Below, one piece after another: positions 56,847 to 63,956 of a stretch of DNA of 64,000 nt. Origin of the DNA: Candidatus Gastranaerophilales bacterium (GTDB taxonomy: Bacteria; Cyanobacteriota; Vampirovibrionia; Gastranaerophilales; Gastranaerophilaceae). The position numbers were made by a program, and so were the translations under genes. The notes beneath the pieces are model-generated. The model made no database searches. It saw only the letters and a program-made list of their open reading frames with translations, and was not told the origin of the DNA. Position 1 is the first letter of the stretch. Every line of letters begins with the position of its first letter. The stretch is taken from positions 88,827 to 152,826 of the forward strand of contig CALUWJ010000001.1 of the NCBI GenBank assembly GCA_944324455.1, read 5' to 3'.

Positions 56847-57332
56847 CTATAAATCATAGTTTTGAATAAAACCATACCTTGCTTCATTATCAGAGGCGCT
56901 ATTCATTCCGCCTCTTAGACGCCTATTTAAATTTCGTGCTTCTTCTTTGTAACGATTTACATCAAGCCCTTTTTTCTTAAGCTCGTTAACTTTTGGCGAA
57001 AATCTCATTAAACATTTTTTACAAGTAAATCCTGTTTTTTCATCATCTTCAAGTTCAACCCCGCAAAAGCGGCATTTTATTGATAATTTAGGAACAACGG
57101 TAAACAATCTGCCTCTTGTAACTAAATCTTCAAGCTCAGAGATTTGCGCTCCAACCGCTTGCGAAATTTCTTCAAGAGATACTTTAGGTTTATCTGACAT
57201 AGTAACATAATTTCTAATGCTATCAATCAGCTCAAGCTCTTTTTTGTAACATTCTTCGCAAACTTCTCTTCCTGAATTTTTAAAAAAGAGAGTTCCGCAT
57301 TTTTTACAATTAATTAAACCATCTTTTGTCAT
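56847..57332 (-). CDS. Zinc-ribbon protein resembling the flagellar-operon protein YvyF
   Basis: 161 aa. N-terminal CxxC...CxxC ribbon (NCKKCGTLFFKNSGREVCEECY), a MerR-like helix-turn-helix (KVSLEEISQAVGAQISELEDLVTRGRL) and a second CxxC pair cluster (CRFCGVELEDDEKTGFTCKKC). That order matches TIGR03826/YvyF proteins. YvyF acts in flagellar gene control in Bacillus, but no flagellar genes are seen here. A DNA- or RNA-binding regulator is likely. Confidence 0.75.
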   Translation of the reverse strand: MTKDGLINCKKCGTLFFKNSGREVCEECYKKELELIDSIRNYVTMSDKPKVSLEEISQAVGAQISELEDLVTRGRLFTVVPKLSIKCRFCGVELEDDEKTGFTCKKCLMRFSPKVNELKKKGLDVNRYKEEARNLNRRLRGGMNSASDNEARYGFIQNYDL

Positions 57333-57522
57333 ACATTAAATTGTATCAATTTTTTTAAAAAAATCAAATCTATGTAAAAATAAAATAAAAAACTTGTATT
57401 AATTCATATTTTTTTATAAAATAGTAATATATTTGGTAGTAAGAGTGTATTTAAAAAATATTGCCTGTTAAGTTAATTTCATTAAGTGATGGGAATAATA
57501 ATACAATAGAAAGATTATCCTA

Positions 57523-58278
57523 ATGTATACGAATAAGTGCATTAAATGCGGCAAAGAATTTGAAACCAAAAACCCAAAGAGGGTTATTTGTCCTGAGTGT
57601 TTATATCCTGAAAGAACTGTGGCAATGCCCGCACCAACTGACGAAAACGGAGTTGTGCAGGATTATTCACGAGGTTACAGTGCAGGAACAGGAAATCCTG
57701 AAGGTTATTCAAGAAGATATAATAACCGCCCTCAGAACAATCAAAACGGCTTTAAACCAAGAAATAATTTCCAGAAAAGAGATAACGGCAATTATAATCA
57801 AAGACGTCCACAAAGACCCGGAGCAAAACCAAATCAAAAACGTCCGCAAAAACCGAATAAACAAAGACCGCTATTAGTTAATAAAGAACAACTGGCCCAA
57901 ATTGAAGAAATGTATAAAAAAATGCTTCCGCTTCCAAATCCGGATGCGCATGAAGTTATTGCACAAGCAATTGATTTAGAACCTAAAAAAGTGTTTTTTG
58001 GAATTAATTTAGTAAGACAAAAAATGATGCTTCCAAAAGTTCAATTCCCAAAAAGAAAACTTGCAATTACTCCCGATCAAATGATGGCTATTAAAAATCT
58101 ATATGAACCATTATTGCCTCTCCCACCTATCGGGTGTCATAAAATTATTGCAGCTCAGCTTAAAATGGATGAATGGAGAGTCCATGTTGGTATCGGGCTT
58201 GTTAGAAAACAAATGGGGCTGGACAGATGGAATCAAGATAGAGAAGATGCCCCTGAAGAATTTAAGAAAAAAGCATAA
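57523..58278 (+). CDS. Zinc-ribbon protein with two C-terminal helical repeats
   Basis: 251 aa. N-terminal ribbon CIKCGKEFETKNPKRVICPEC; a basic, Asn/Gln/Arg/Pro-rich low-complexity linker (about 45-125) that looks RNA-binding; then two similar units of about 52 residues: VNKEQLAQIEEMYKKMLPLP...LVRQKMML and ITPDQMMAIKNLYEPLLPLP...LVRKQMGL. The duplicated unit resembles a domain I have seen described in cyanobacterial zinc-ribbon proteins, but I cannot name it. Followed by a strong terminator. Probably a nucleic-acid-binding protein. Confidence 0.72.
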   Translation: MYTNKCIKCGKEFETKNPKRVICPECLYPERTVAMPAPTDENGVVQDYSRGYSAGTGNPEGYSRRYNNRPQNNQNGFKPRNNFQKRDNGNYNQRRPQRPGAKPNQKRPQKPNKQRPLLVNKEQLAQIEEMYKKMLPLPNPDAHEVIAQAIDLEPKKVFFGINLVRQKMMLPKVQFPKRKLAITPDQMMAIKNLYEPLLPLPPIGCHKIIAAQLKMDEWRVHVGIGLVRKQMGLDRWNQDREDAPEEFKKKA

Positions 58279-58288
58279 AATATTAAAA

Positions 58289-58315
58289 AAAGACAAGCTC
58301 AAGGCTTGTCTTTTT
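58289..58315 (+). terminator. Rho-independent terminator
   Basis: Stem AAAGACAAGC/GCTTGTCTTT with a 5-base loop and a T-run, directly after the zinc-ribbon gene and before the convergent QueD-like gene. Confidence 0.9.
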
Positions 58316-58332
58316 AATTTAACTAAATAAAT

Positions 58333-58899
58333 TTATTTTTTCTTATAACCACATTTTGGGCATACGCCATCTGGGCCCAAAGAAATTCCACATAAAGGAC
58401 AGCGATCAAGTGATTTATGAACCTTATATTCCTCGCTTGCCGCATTAACACCACTTGTAAATGTAATTTTTGAAATATTCAATTTATCTTTTAAAAGCTC
58501 ATAAACAATTTTTATCATTCCTTCAACTGTCATAGTTTCTTTTGTGACAACAATTCTACAATCAGGATAAGCAGTAGCTAAATCAGTCTTAAAAGCTTCA
58601 CCTTTCATTGTATTTTGAGGAGCACCGTTTTTAATTCCTTGTTTATCGTAAACATCTAAAATAGCAGGTAAAAGCGGGTCATCTTCTCTTAAAATTGTCG
58701 CATGATCGAAATTTTTTAATACTTCCCATGCTGTTTTTTTGATTTCATTACAGGGAAAAACCATATTAACACCCATATTAATACTATCTTCCACTTCAAT
58801 TGTCAAAACTCCTGTGTGACCATGGAGATATTGAGCTTCACCTTTAAAGCCGCAGAATCTGTGCGCATACTGCAAATCAAAAGTTGTAATTGACTTCAT
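58333..58899 (-). CDS. queD: 6-carboxy-tetrahydropterin synthase (QueD/PTPS family) fused to a zinc ribbon
   Basis: About 188 aa. PTPS core: YAHRFCGF and YLHGHTG supply the zinc histidines, with the CNEIKKT catalytic-cysteine region and LREDDPLL. QueD makes 6-carboxy-tetrahydropterin for queuosine. The C-terminus has an unusual zinc ribbon (RCPLCGISLGPDGVCPKCG) not found in standard QueD. I place the start at ATG 58899, which has a near-perfect AAAGGAGG upstream; the frame's ATG at 58947 adds 16 residues. queC/E/F are not in the window. Confidence 0.85.
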   Translation of the reverse strand: MKSITTFDLQYAHRFCGFKGEAQYLHGHTGVLTIEVEDSINMGVNMVFPCNEIKKTAWEVLKNFDHATILREDDPLLPAILDVYDKQGIKNGAPQNTMKGEAFKTDLATAYPDCRIVVTKETMTVEGMIKIVYELLKDKLNISKITFTSGVNAASEEYKVHKSLDRCPLCGISLGPDGVCPKCGYKKK

Positions 58900-59058
58900 G
58901 ATAACCTCCTTTATAACGTAATTTACAAGTTTTTTATATTTTAACATTCTATTCTAAATACAAAACAAATAAATAAGCTGAAAGTCTATCATTTTGGTAA
59001 TCAAAATGCTAAACAAATTATAAGGCAATATTAATGTAATTTTTGTTTTTATTTAGAC

Positions 59059-60195
59059 ATGGATATAATAAAAAATAATACAATAAACAACTCTAATCAA
59101 AAAGACATTAATAGCACAAAAAAGCAAACTACTGCCATCAATCCAATAATTTGCAAAAATTATAGTGGTAAAATTGTTCACCAACAAGAAAATTTAGCTT
59201 TTTTAGGTAAAAGTCAAATATTTACTAAAAACAATAATGACATCAGTTTAATGCAAGAAATATCTTTACTTAACGGCGATCCATTTGAAAATGCAAACAA
59301 AATTAAAAATATAATCTTAAAAAACATGGGTTTACCCAAAGATTGCATCCAAATTGAAATTTTTGATAAACCAAATAAAAAAACTTATTGCGATTATTTT
59401 AATCACTACAGCGGAAATATTTTAATTCATAGAAATGACAATTATGATACTAAAAAACTAGCTCAAATAATAAGACATGAAATAGAGCATTTCGTTCAAT
59501 CACTGGCTATAATCAAATATTATGGCGTAGAATTTTACAAAGAACTATACAAAGAACAAAAAAATGAAATTAAAAATGAATTTCCAACTACATCAATTGA
59601 ATTTAATAATGCTCTATGGAATAACAAAGTATTACAATCTAAATCATTAATTACAAAAGAAAAATGCGATGAATACATTAATTCAATAAATCAAAGGACT
59701 GAATTAGCAAAAAAAACAGGCGGTATTTATAAATACATTATTGAAAATTACTTATATGCGACAGACCCAATGGAAATTGATGCCATAAAAGCAGAAAATA
59801 AATTAGCGCAAATGTTTGGCAATGAAACACAGATAACTAATGATAAATCCTTTATTGCAATCAAAGAATTAGAAGAAATATTAAACGATTATATTGAAAA
59901 TAACTATCCACAAGGCTTGCATGATGATAAAAAGCATAATATTAAAACCGATTTATGTTTATTTGCTTTTTTAAAAATGCAAATATCAAATGATTTTCCC
60001 TTAGAGTTATATTATAAATCTTGCCTTAAAAATGGAAAATTAAATTATGCTTTAAAAAATCAATTATTAAATAAAATTTCAAATTATGACACAGATAACA
60101 TTTTTAATGATATAACAAGCATGACAAGAATAATTAGCAATATTGAATCAAATAATGAAATAAACTACATACTGAATACTATATACTGCAACTAA
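59059..60195 (+). CDS. Putative HExxH zinc metalloprotease with N-terminal motif
   Basis: 378 aa, Asn/Lys-rich. An unstructured N-terminus (1-60) carries the short motif LAFLGKS. The enzyme-like core starts near residue 65 and has IIRHEIEHFVQSL (residues 140-144, HExxH with catalytic Glu) and, about 95 residues later, TDPMEIDAIKAE, which fits the third glutamate ligand of gluzincin/minigluzincin proteases. No signal peptide or membrane helix is obvious. No ribosome-binding site is seen before ATG 59059. Substrate unknown; it opens the accessory cluster ending at the IS element. Confidence 0.68.
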   Translation: MDIIKNNTINNSNQKDINSTKKQTTAINPIICKNYSGKIVHQQENLAFLGKSQIFTKNNNDISLMQEISLLNGDPFENANKIKNIILKNMGLPKDCIQIEIFDKPNKKTYCDYFNHYSGNILIHRNDNYDTKKLAQIIRHEIEHFVQSLAIIKYYGVEFYKELYKEQKNEIKNEFPTTSIEFNNALWNNKVLQSKSLITKEKCDEYINSINQRTELAKKTGGIYKYIIENYLYATDPMEIDAIKAENKLAQMFGNETQITNDKSFIAIKELEEILNDYIENNYPQGLHDDKKHNIKTDLCLFAFLKMQISNDFPLELYYKSCLKNGKLNYALKNQLLNKISNYDTDNIFNDITSMTRIISNIESNNEINYILNTIYCN

Positions 60196-60277
60196 AATAT
60201 TAAACAATGTTACAATATAGCAATATTTTAAAAAATAAAACCTTATAATAAAATAGAGTTAAAAAAGGAGAAGTATT

Positions 60278-60712
60278 ATGGCAAATGTTAAAAAGCTAAT
60301 CGGACTATTTGACATGTCATCTATCGCACCAAAAATTGTCAAAGAAACTGCACAAGAAATTTCAACACCTAAAACAATAGAAAACGGGAATAAATTAATT
60401 TCCACCGGACTTGACGCATTCGGTGACTATAACAAAGCTTCAATAAACATAACAAATAGCTTACAAAGCAATATTCCAGAAACAACTGATTTCACCAAAA
60501 TGACCGATGAAATTATTCCTAACTCTCAAAAAGGAATATATGGACAAGATGTATTAGACCCAATAGATTCTTTAAATAAAATGGACCCATTAAGCCCAAT
60601 TATTCCCGACTCTCAAAAAGGAATATATGGACAAGATATATTAGACCCAATAGATTCTTTAAATAAAATGGACCCATTAAGCCCATTTTACGATCCAAAT
60701 AATAATTTTTAA
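60278..60712 (+). CDS. Small acidic protein with two 29-residue tandem repeats
   Basis: 144 aa, no signal or membrane helix. N-terminal half is Thr/Ser/Asn-rich. The C-terminal half is two copies of a unit beginning IIPNSQKGIYGQD and ending MDPLSP, encoded by an exact 87-bp tandem duplication with only about three base differences. AAAAAGGAG lies 6-8 bases upstream of ATG 60278, a good ribosome-binding site. Not recognised; it could be a linear-motif or adaptor protein associated with the neighbouring protease or toxin. Confidence 0.65.
   Translation: MANVKKLIGLFDMSSIAPKIVKETAQEISTPKTIENGNKLISTGLDAFGDYNKASINITNSLQSNIPETTDFTKMTDEIIPNSQKGIYGQDVLDPIDSLNKMDPLSPIIPDSQKGIYGQDILDPIDSLNKMDPLSPFYDPNNNF
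60512..60685 (+). repeat. Tandem 87-bp direct repeat, two copies
   Basis: Copies 60512-60598 and 60599-60685 differ at roughly three positions. The unit is a multiple of three and keeps frame, giving two 29-residue protein repeats. Very recent duplication. Confidence 0.95.
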
Positions 60713-60809
60713 TAAACCATCAATACAACTTAGAAAAAATATATAAATACAATTTATAGATTATATGCAATATGGTTTTATATAATGAAGTCATTTTTAT
60801 TAATAAAAT

Positions 60810-60876
60810 AACAATCTATCTTTGAGGGGGGACAATTCATACCTGCCAAACCGACAGTTCAAAGTTCAACTAAATT
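60810..60876 (+). repeat. Degraded fragment resembling the IS right end and 5S flank
   Basis: GGGGACAATTCATAC (60828-60842) is identical to the IS right end plus target-site junction at 63626-63640. TTCAACTAAATT (60865-60876) matches the loop of the 5S terminator at 63674-63684. The preceding AACAATCTATCTTTGAGGGG resembles the 3' end of the 5S gene, with two mismatches in 20. It looks like a decayed relic of the same arrangement seen at 63.6 kb; the 5S part may be chance. Apart from this relic and a possible -10 box (60885-60890), I see nothing else in the gap 60713-61002. Confidence 0.45.
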
Positions 60877-61002
60877 ACTGTACGTATAATAAGCATGGTA
60901 ATTTTCGATTGTAACAATTTTCATAAACTCTATTAAAATTAGGCAATTTCTAAAAACCTGACTACTTTATATATGTAGTAGAAAATAATAAGGAATAGGT
61001 TT

Positions 61003-62301
61003 GTGATTAGTAGAATAGCAGGCAATTATTTACAAGTATATACGGCAAATTACGGTAATAGACAGTTACAGCCAGTGTCATTCAGGGGTGATATTGGTAA
61101 AACAGATACAACAAAATTATCACATAATGGGCAAAAAGAGTTACCAACAGGCACTAAAATCGCAATAGGTACAGGAATTGCGATTGCTTTAGCAATAGGT
61201 ACCGATTACGTTTTTTGCAAAGGTAAACATGTTAAGAATTTGTTAGGTAAATTAAAAGAAAATAAAGCTAAATCGAAACCTAAAGTTAAACCAGAGGTTA
61301 AACCAGCTGTTAAAACAGAAATTAAGCCTGAAGTTAAATCAGAGGTAAAACCAGAGGTTAAACCAGCTGTTAAAACAGAAATTAAGCCTGAAGTTAAATC
61401 AGAGGTAAAACCAGAGGTTAAACCAGAAATTAAGCCTGAAGTTAAACCAGAAGTTAAACAAGAAAATCCTGCCATCAATGAAGCAAAGTTAAAAGCTGAA
61501 AAGGATTTAGAACAGTTATCACAAGAAATCCCTAGCATGTCACGTTCTAATATTGCCCAACAAAGACGTGAATTAAATAGGTGGGGTTGTGAGATTGACA
61601 GGCTTGAAATGAAAGCAAAGAAGGGATGCTTAACAGAATTAGAAAATGTTAGATTAGATTTCTTGAAACGAAAACTTTCTTTATTAGAAGCTAGAGAAAA
61701 GCAAATTGCACAATCCTTAGAACAATATGTTCCTACCGTTTCAGATAATTCTGCCGTTTCTATGCACCATTATATAAGTGGAGACAATACACGTATTAGA
61801 GAAGCAATTAGTGCTAAAGCTAAAAATCCAAGTGAATTAAGTAAACTTCAAATTGAGAACAAAGAATATATGGAAGAACTAATGGCACAAATAGATAAAG
61901 AGTTTGAACAATTACCACCTCTTGAGAAAAATTGTATTGTCTATAGAGGTCGTGCAGAACATCCAATAATTAAAAAGTTTAATGACGACTTTGAAATAAT
62001 GGAAAAAGCTAAAGTTGGTGATGTTGTTATTCCTGATACAGGATATTCATATACAGCTTTCAATTATGATATGGCAAATAACTGGTGCCAAGGTGGCAGA
62101 GCGAGAGATATGAACAATAATCCATTAAGAACAATCATGTATGAAATACGTTTACCTAAGGGTGCTAAGGTTTCCAGGAATTTAGAGCATGGAGGAGAGG
62201 TTGTTATGCCACGTAGTGCCCAGTATAAAGTATTAGACAAAAAAGTTGGTACTAATGGCGATATAGAAGTGGTTTTAGAATATATTTTACCTAAGGCATA
62301 G
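61003..62301 (+). CDS. Putative ADP-ribosyltransferase toxin with N-terminal membrane helix and repeat linker
   Basis: 432 aa, GTG start after AAGGA. Layout: motif VSFRGD (residues 25-30); a membrane helix (about 49-70, KIAIGTGIAIALAIG); a Lys-Pro-Glu-Val repeat linker (about 92-152) with exact 20-residue repeats; a helical region (155-240); and a C-terminal domain (about 250-432). This domain matches the ADPrib_exo_Tox pattern: HHYISGDNTRIREAI, then IVYRGRAE with the NAD-binding Arg315, YSYTAFNYDMA (STS-equivalent, 348-357), and HGGEVVMPR with catalytic Glu399. The residue two before the Glu is Gly, not Gln/Glu, so the target residue is unclear. No immunity gene is recognisable. Confidence 0.72.
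   Translation: MISRIAGNYLQVYTANYGNRQLQPVSFRGDIGKTDTTKLSHNGQKELPTGTKIAIGTGIAIALAIGTDYVFCKGKHVKNLLGKLKENKAKSKPKVKPEVKPAVKTEIKPEVKSEVKPEVKPAVKTEIKPEVKSEVKPEVKPEIKPEVKPEVKQENPAINEAKLKAEKDLEQLSQEIPSMSRSNIAQQRRELNRWGCEIDRLEMKAKKGCLTELENVRLDFLKRKLSLLEAREKQIAQSLEQYVPTVSDNSAVSMHHYISGDNTRIREAISAKAKNPSELSKLQIENKEYMEELMAQIDKEFEQLPPLEKNCIVYRGRAEHPIIKKFNDDFEIMEKAKVGDVVIPDTGYSYTAFNYDMANNWCQGGRARDMNNNPLRTIMYEIRLPKGAKVSRNLEHGGEVVMPRSAQYKVLDKKVGTNGDIEVVLEYILPKA
61288..61426 (+). repeat. 60-bp period tandem repeat inside the ADP-ribosyltransferase gene
   Basis: The sequence 61288-61366 recurs identically 60 bases later, with shorter imperfect copies continuing to about 61460. It encodes 20-residue KPEVKPAVKTEIKPEVKSEV-type units. 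Period is a multiple of three. The identity suggests recent expansion or homogenisation. Confidence 0.93.
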
Positions 62302-62321
62302 TTTCGTAGGTTGCGCATACT

Positions 62322-62357
62322 TGAATTGTCCCCACTAAAACGTAATCGGTCAGTAGG
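62322..62357 (+). repeat. IS left inverted repeat (36 bp)
   Basis: Exact reverse complement of 63602-63637. Begins TGAATTGTCCCC and ends GTCAGTAGG. TACT lies immediately outside at 62318-62321. Confidence 0.95.
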
Positions 62358-62392
62358 CAAGTTTTCGAATATAATAAAAAAAAGGAGGAACG

Positions 62393-62734
62393 ATGAGAAA
62401 ACAAAAAAGCCTGACCGAAGAACAAATTCAAGAATTATTAGAATCAAAATACATCGAAAAAGTATTTCAAAATCGTATTATCTATACAAATGAGTTTAAA
62501 TTATCTGCACTTGAACAATACAGAAATGGGAAACCGCCTGTTGAAATCTTTGTTGAAGCAGGGATTAATCTGGATATTGTCGGCAGAAAAAACGCTGTTA
62601 ATCTTCTTTTAAAATGGTCTAAAGAAGGTATAAAATCTAATGAACAAATATCTTTAGAAAAACAAATTGAAGAATTAAAAGCCCAAAATGCATATCTTAA
62701 AGCGGAGAATGACTTTCTAAAAAAGTTAAGTTGA
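62393..62734 (+). CDS. IS3-family transposase OrfA
   Basis: 113 aa. N-terminal helix-turn-helix that binds the element ends (KLSALEQYRNGKPPVEIFVEAGI), then a leucine-zipper-like coiled coil (QIEELKAQNAYLKAENDFLKKL). Its stop lies just after the slippery A6G at 62719-62725. GGAGG ribosome-binding site before ATG 62393. It acts as DNA-binding subunit or inhibitor when made without frameshifting. Confidence 0.93.
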   Translation: MRKQKSLTEEQIQELLESKYIEKVFQNRIIYTNEFKLSALEQYRNGKPPVEIFVEAGINLDIVGRKNAVNLLLKWSKEGIKSNEQISLEKQIEELKAQNAYLKAENDFLKKLS

Positions 62735-62759
62735 ATAGTCGTCAATTGAGGACTATTCA
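62719..62759 (+). other. Programmed -1 frameshift signal of the IS
   Basis: A AAA AAG heptamer (62719-62725) in the correct OrfA phase, a 6-base spacer, then a perfect 9-bp stem TGAATAGTC/GACTATTCA (62732-62740 and 62751-62759) with a 10-base loop. This is the arrangement that stimulates -1 frameshifting to make the OrfAB fusion transposase. Confidence 0.9.
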
Positions 62760-63609
62760 TAAATATCAAATAATAAGATCAATACTTCCTAAATTTACAA
62801 TAAAAGTATTATGCAAAATTGCAGAAGTCTCTGTAAGCGGTTACTATTGCTGGAAAAATAGAGAAGTAAAGGATAAAGATATAGAAATAATTGCAATAAT
62901 CTCGAAAATATTTTTTCAGCATAATGGGAAAATAGGTATTCGCAGAATAAAAATGGAATTAGAACGAAACTACAATCTGATTGTAAATAAAAAGAAAATT
63001 CAAAGGATTAAAAAAGAAAATAATTTGAAAACTCAAATCAGAAAAAAAAGAAAGAATTATTCCAGCTATCTTCGTTCACAAAGGTGGTGCATTGCTGACA
63101 ATATACTCAATAGACAATTTAGACAAACCAAAGCTGATAAAGCGTATTCAACAGATGTAACATATTTGACGACAAAAGCGGAGAGTTATTATTTATCTGT
63201 AGTAAAAGATTTAGGAAGTAAAGAAATAGTAGCATATAATGTTTCAACAAAACACAATTTAGAGTTAGTAATGAATACAATAAACCAGTTAAAGAAACAC
63301 GCAAAAGAAGGAATAATGCATTCGGACAGGGGCGGATTGTACACGAGTTTTCAATATATACAAAAATTGAAAGAACTAAATTTAATCCGTTCAATGTCAA
63401 GAAGCGGTAATTGTTTAGATAATGCTCCAATAGAGAGTTTCTTCGGACATTTGAAAGATGAAATGGACTACAAGGATTGTAAATCATTAGAAGAAATACG
63501 TGACAAAATAGATGAATACATTTATTATTACAATAATAGAAGATATCAATGGGGGTTAAACAAAATGACACCTTGTGAATACAGAGAATACCTTGCAATG
63601 TCCTACTGA
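62731..63609 (+). CDS. IS3-family transposase OrfB (DDE integrase domain)
   Basis: About 292 aa in the -1 frame relative to OrfA, probably made only as OrfAB. The helix-turn-helix_21-like region comes first; then the rve catalytic core with Asp in STDVTYL, Asp in MHSDRGGLYTS and Glu in NAPIESFFGHLKDE, spacing D-D-35-E typical of the IS150 group. The C-terminal NNRRYQWGLNKMTPCEYRE segment is the family tail. The TTG at 62731 is unlikely to be a true start. Confidence 0.93.
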   Translation: MNSRQLRTIHKYQIIRSILPKFTIKVLCKIAEVSVSGYYCWKNREVKDKDIEIIAIISKIFFQHNGKIGIRRIKMELERNYNLIVNKKKIQRIKKENNLKTQIRKKRKNYSSYLRSQRWCIADNILNRQFRQTKADKAYSTDVTYLTTKAESYYLSVVKDLGSKEIVAYNVSTKHNLELVMNTINQLKKHAKEGIMHSDRGGLYTSFQYIQKLKELNLIRSMSRSGNCLDNAPIESFFGHLKDEMDYKDCKSLEEIRDKIDEYIYYYNNRRYQWGLNKMTPCEYREYLAMSY

Positions 63610-63637
63610 CCGATTACGTTTTAGTGGGGACAATTCA
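63602..63637 (+). repeat. IS right inverted repeat (36 bp)
   Basis: Exact reverse complement of 62322-62357, ending in CA. TACT lies immediately outside at 63638-63641. Confidence 0.95.
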
Positions 63638-63664
63638 TACTGCCCAACAATACAAAAAGCAAAC

Positions 63665-63699
63665 AAAAAGCTCTCAACTAAATTCGCTGAGAGCTTTTT
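63665..63699 (-). terminator. Rho-independent terminator of 5S rRNA
   Basis: Perfect 12-bp stem AAAAAGCTCTCA/TGAGAGCTTTTT with an 11-base loop, about 20 bases beyond the 5S 3' end when read on the minus strand, with a T-run on that strand. Recurs 241 bases away at 63906-63940. Confidence 0.9.
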
Positions 63700-63715
63700 A
63701 ATAAATATAGGATTA

Positions 63716-63832
63716 GATAACGACCTATCTTTGAGGGGTGCGACTACCCTCCGAGATAAAGGCGAGCGATGAAAGTCTTTACGACCGTGTTCGGGATGGG
63801 AACGGGTGGTGTCCTTTCTCTTTGTCACCAGA
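63716..63832 (-). rRNA. rrf: 5S ribosomal RNA
   Basis: Read on the minus strand it starts TCTGGTGAC and has the universal 5S core CCACCCGTTCCCATCCCGAACACGG with the loop-E/A-site region TCGTAAAGACTTTCATCGC and GAGGGTAGTCGCACCCCTC before the 3' end. Helix I forms between TGGTGAC and GTCGTTA with G-U pairs. About 117 nt. Ends are placed by the helix and may shift a few bases. Confidence 0.92.
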
Positions 63833-63905
63833 AAACTTGTTTTCAAAACTGCTTTCTTAAATGCAGTAATTTTAGCAAAGCAACGCAAGCCGTAAAAACT
63901 CAACA

Positions 63906-63940
63906 AAAAAGCTCTCAACTAAATTCGCTGAGAGCTTTTT
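63906..63940 (-). terminator. Terminator of the second 5S copy
   Basis: Same stem-loop sequence as 63665-63699, shifted by 241 bases, between the two 5S genes on the minus strand. Confidence 0.85.
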
Positions 63941-63956
63941 AATAAATATAGGATTA

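Larger units (their letters stand above)
62322..63637 (+). mobile_element. Intact IS3-family insertion sequence (IS150-like), 1316 bp
   Basis: Perfect 36-bp terminal inverted repeats (62322-62357 and 63602-63637) begin TG and end CA, flanked by the 4-bp target duplication TACT (62318-62321 and 63638-63641). It carries two overlapping reading frames joined by a -1 frameshift. All these are hallmarks of a complete, probably recently active element. It separates the toxin-like gene from the 5S rRNA genes. Similar sequence at 60828-60842 may be a relic of a second copy. Confidence 0.95.

Noticed and set aside
57333..57522. tRNA gene in the intergenic region
   Set aside because: No cloverleaf, T-loop GTTCRA element or acceptor stem was found by eye; I saw no tRNA anywhere in the window.
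60713..61002. Possible small gene in the gap before the toxin-like gene
   Set aside because: No frame with a start and coding-like composition; only the IS/5S-like relic and a possible -10 box were seen.
61288..61460. Possible CRISPR-like array
   Set aside because: The repeats are head-to-tail with no unique spacers and are in-frame protein repeats. No cas genes in the window.
61206..61538. Minus-strand 110-aa open frame with Thr/Ser/Gly repeats
   Set aside because: It is antisense to the KPEV-type repeat of the toxin-like gene; the repeats are a mirror of the coding strand. No start context or promoter.
63556..63918. 120-aa minus-strand frame spanning the IS end and 5S region
   Set aside because: It crosses the IS terminal repeat and the antisense of the 5S gene. 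This is a non-coding shadow.
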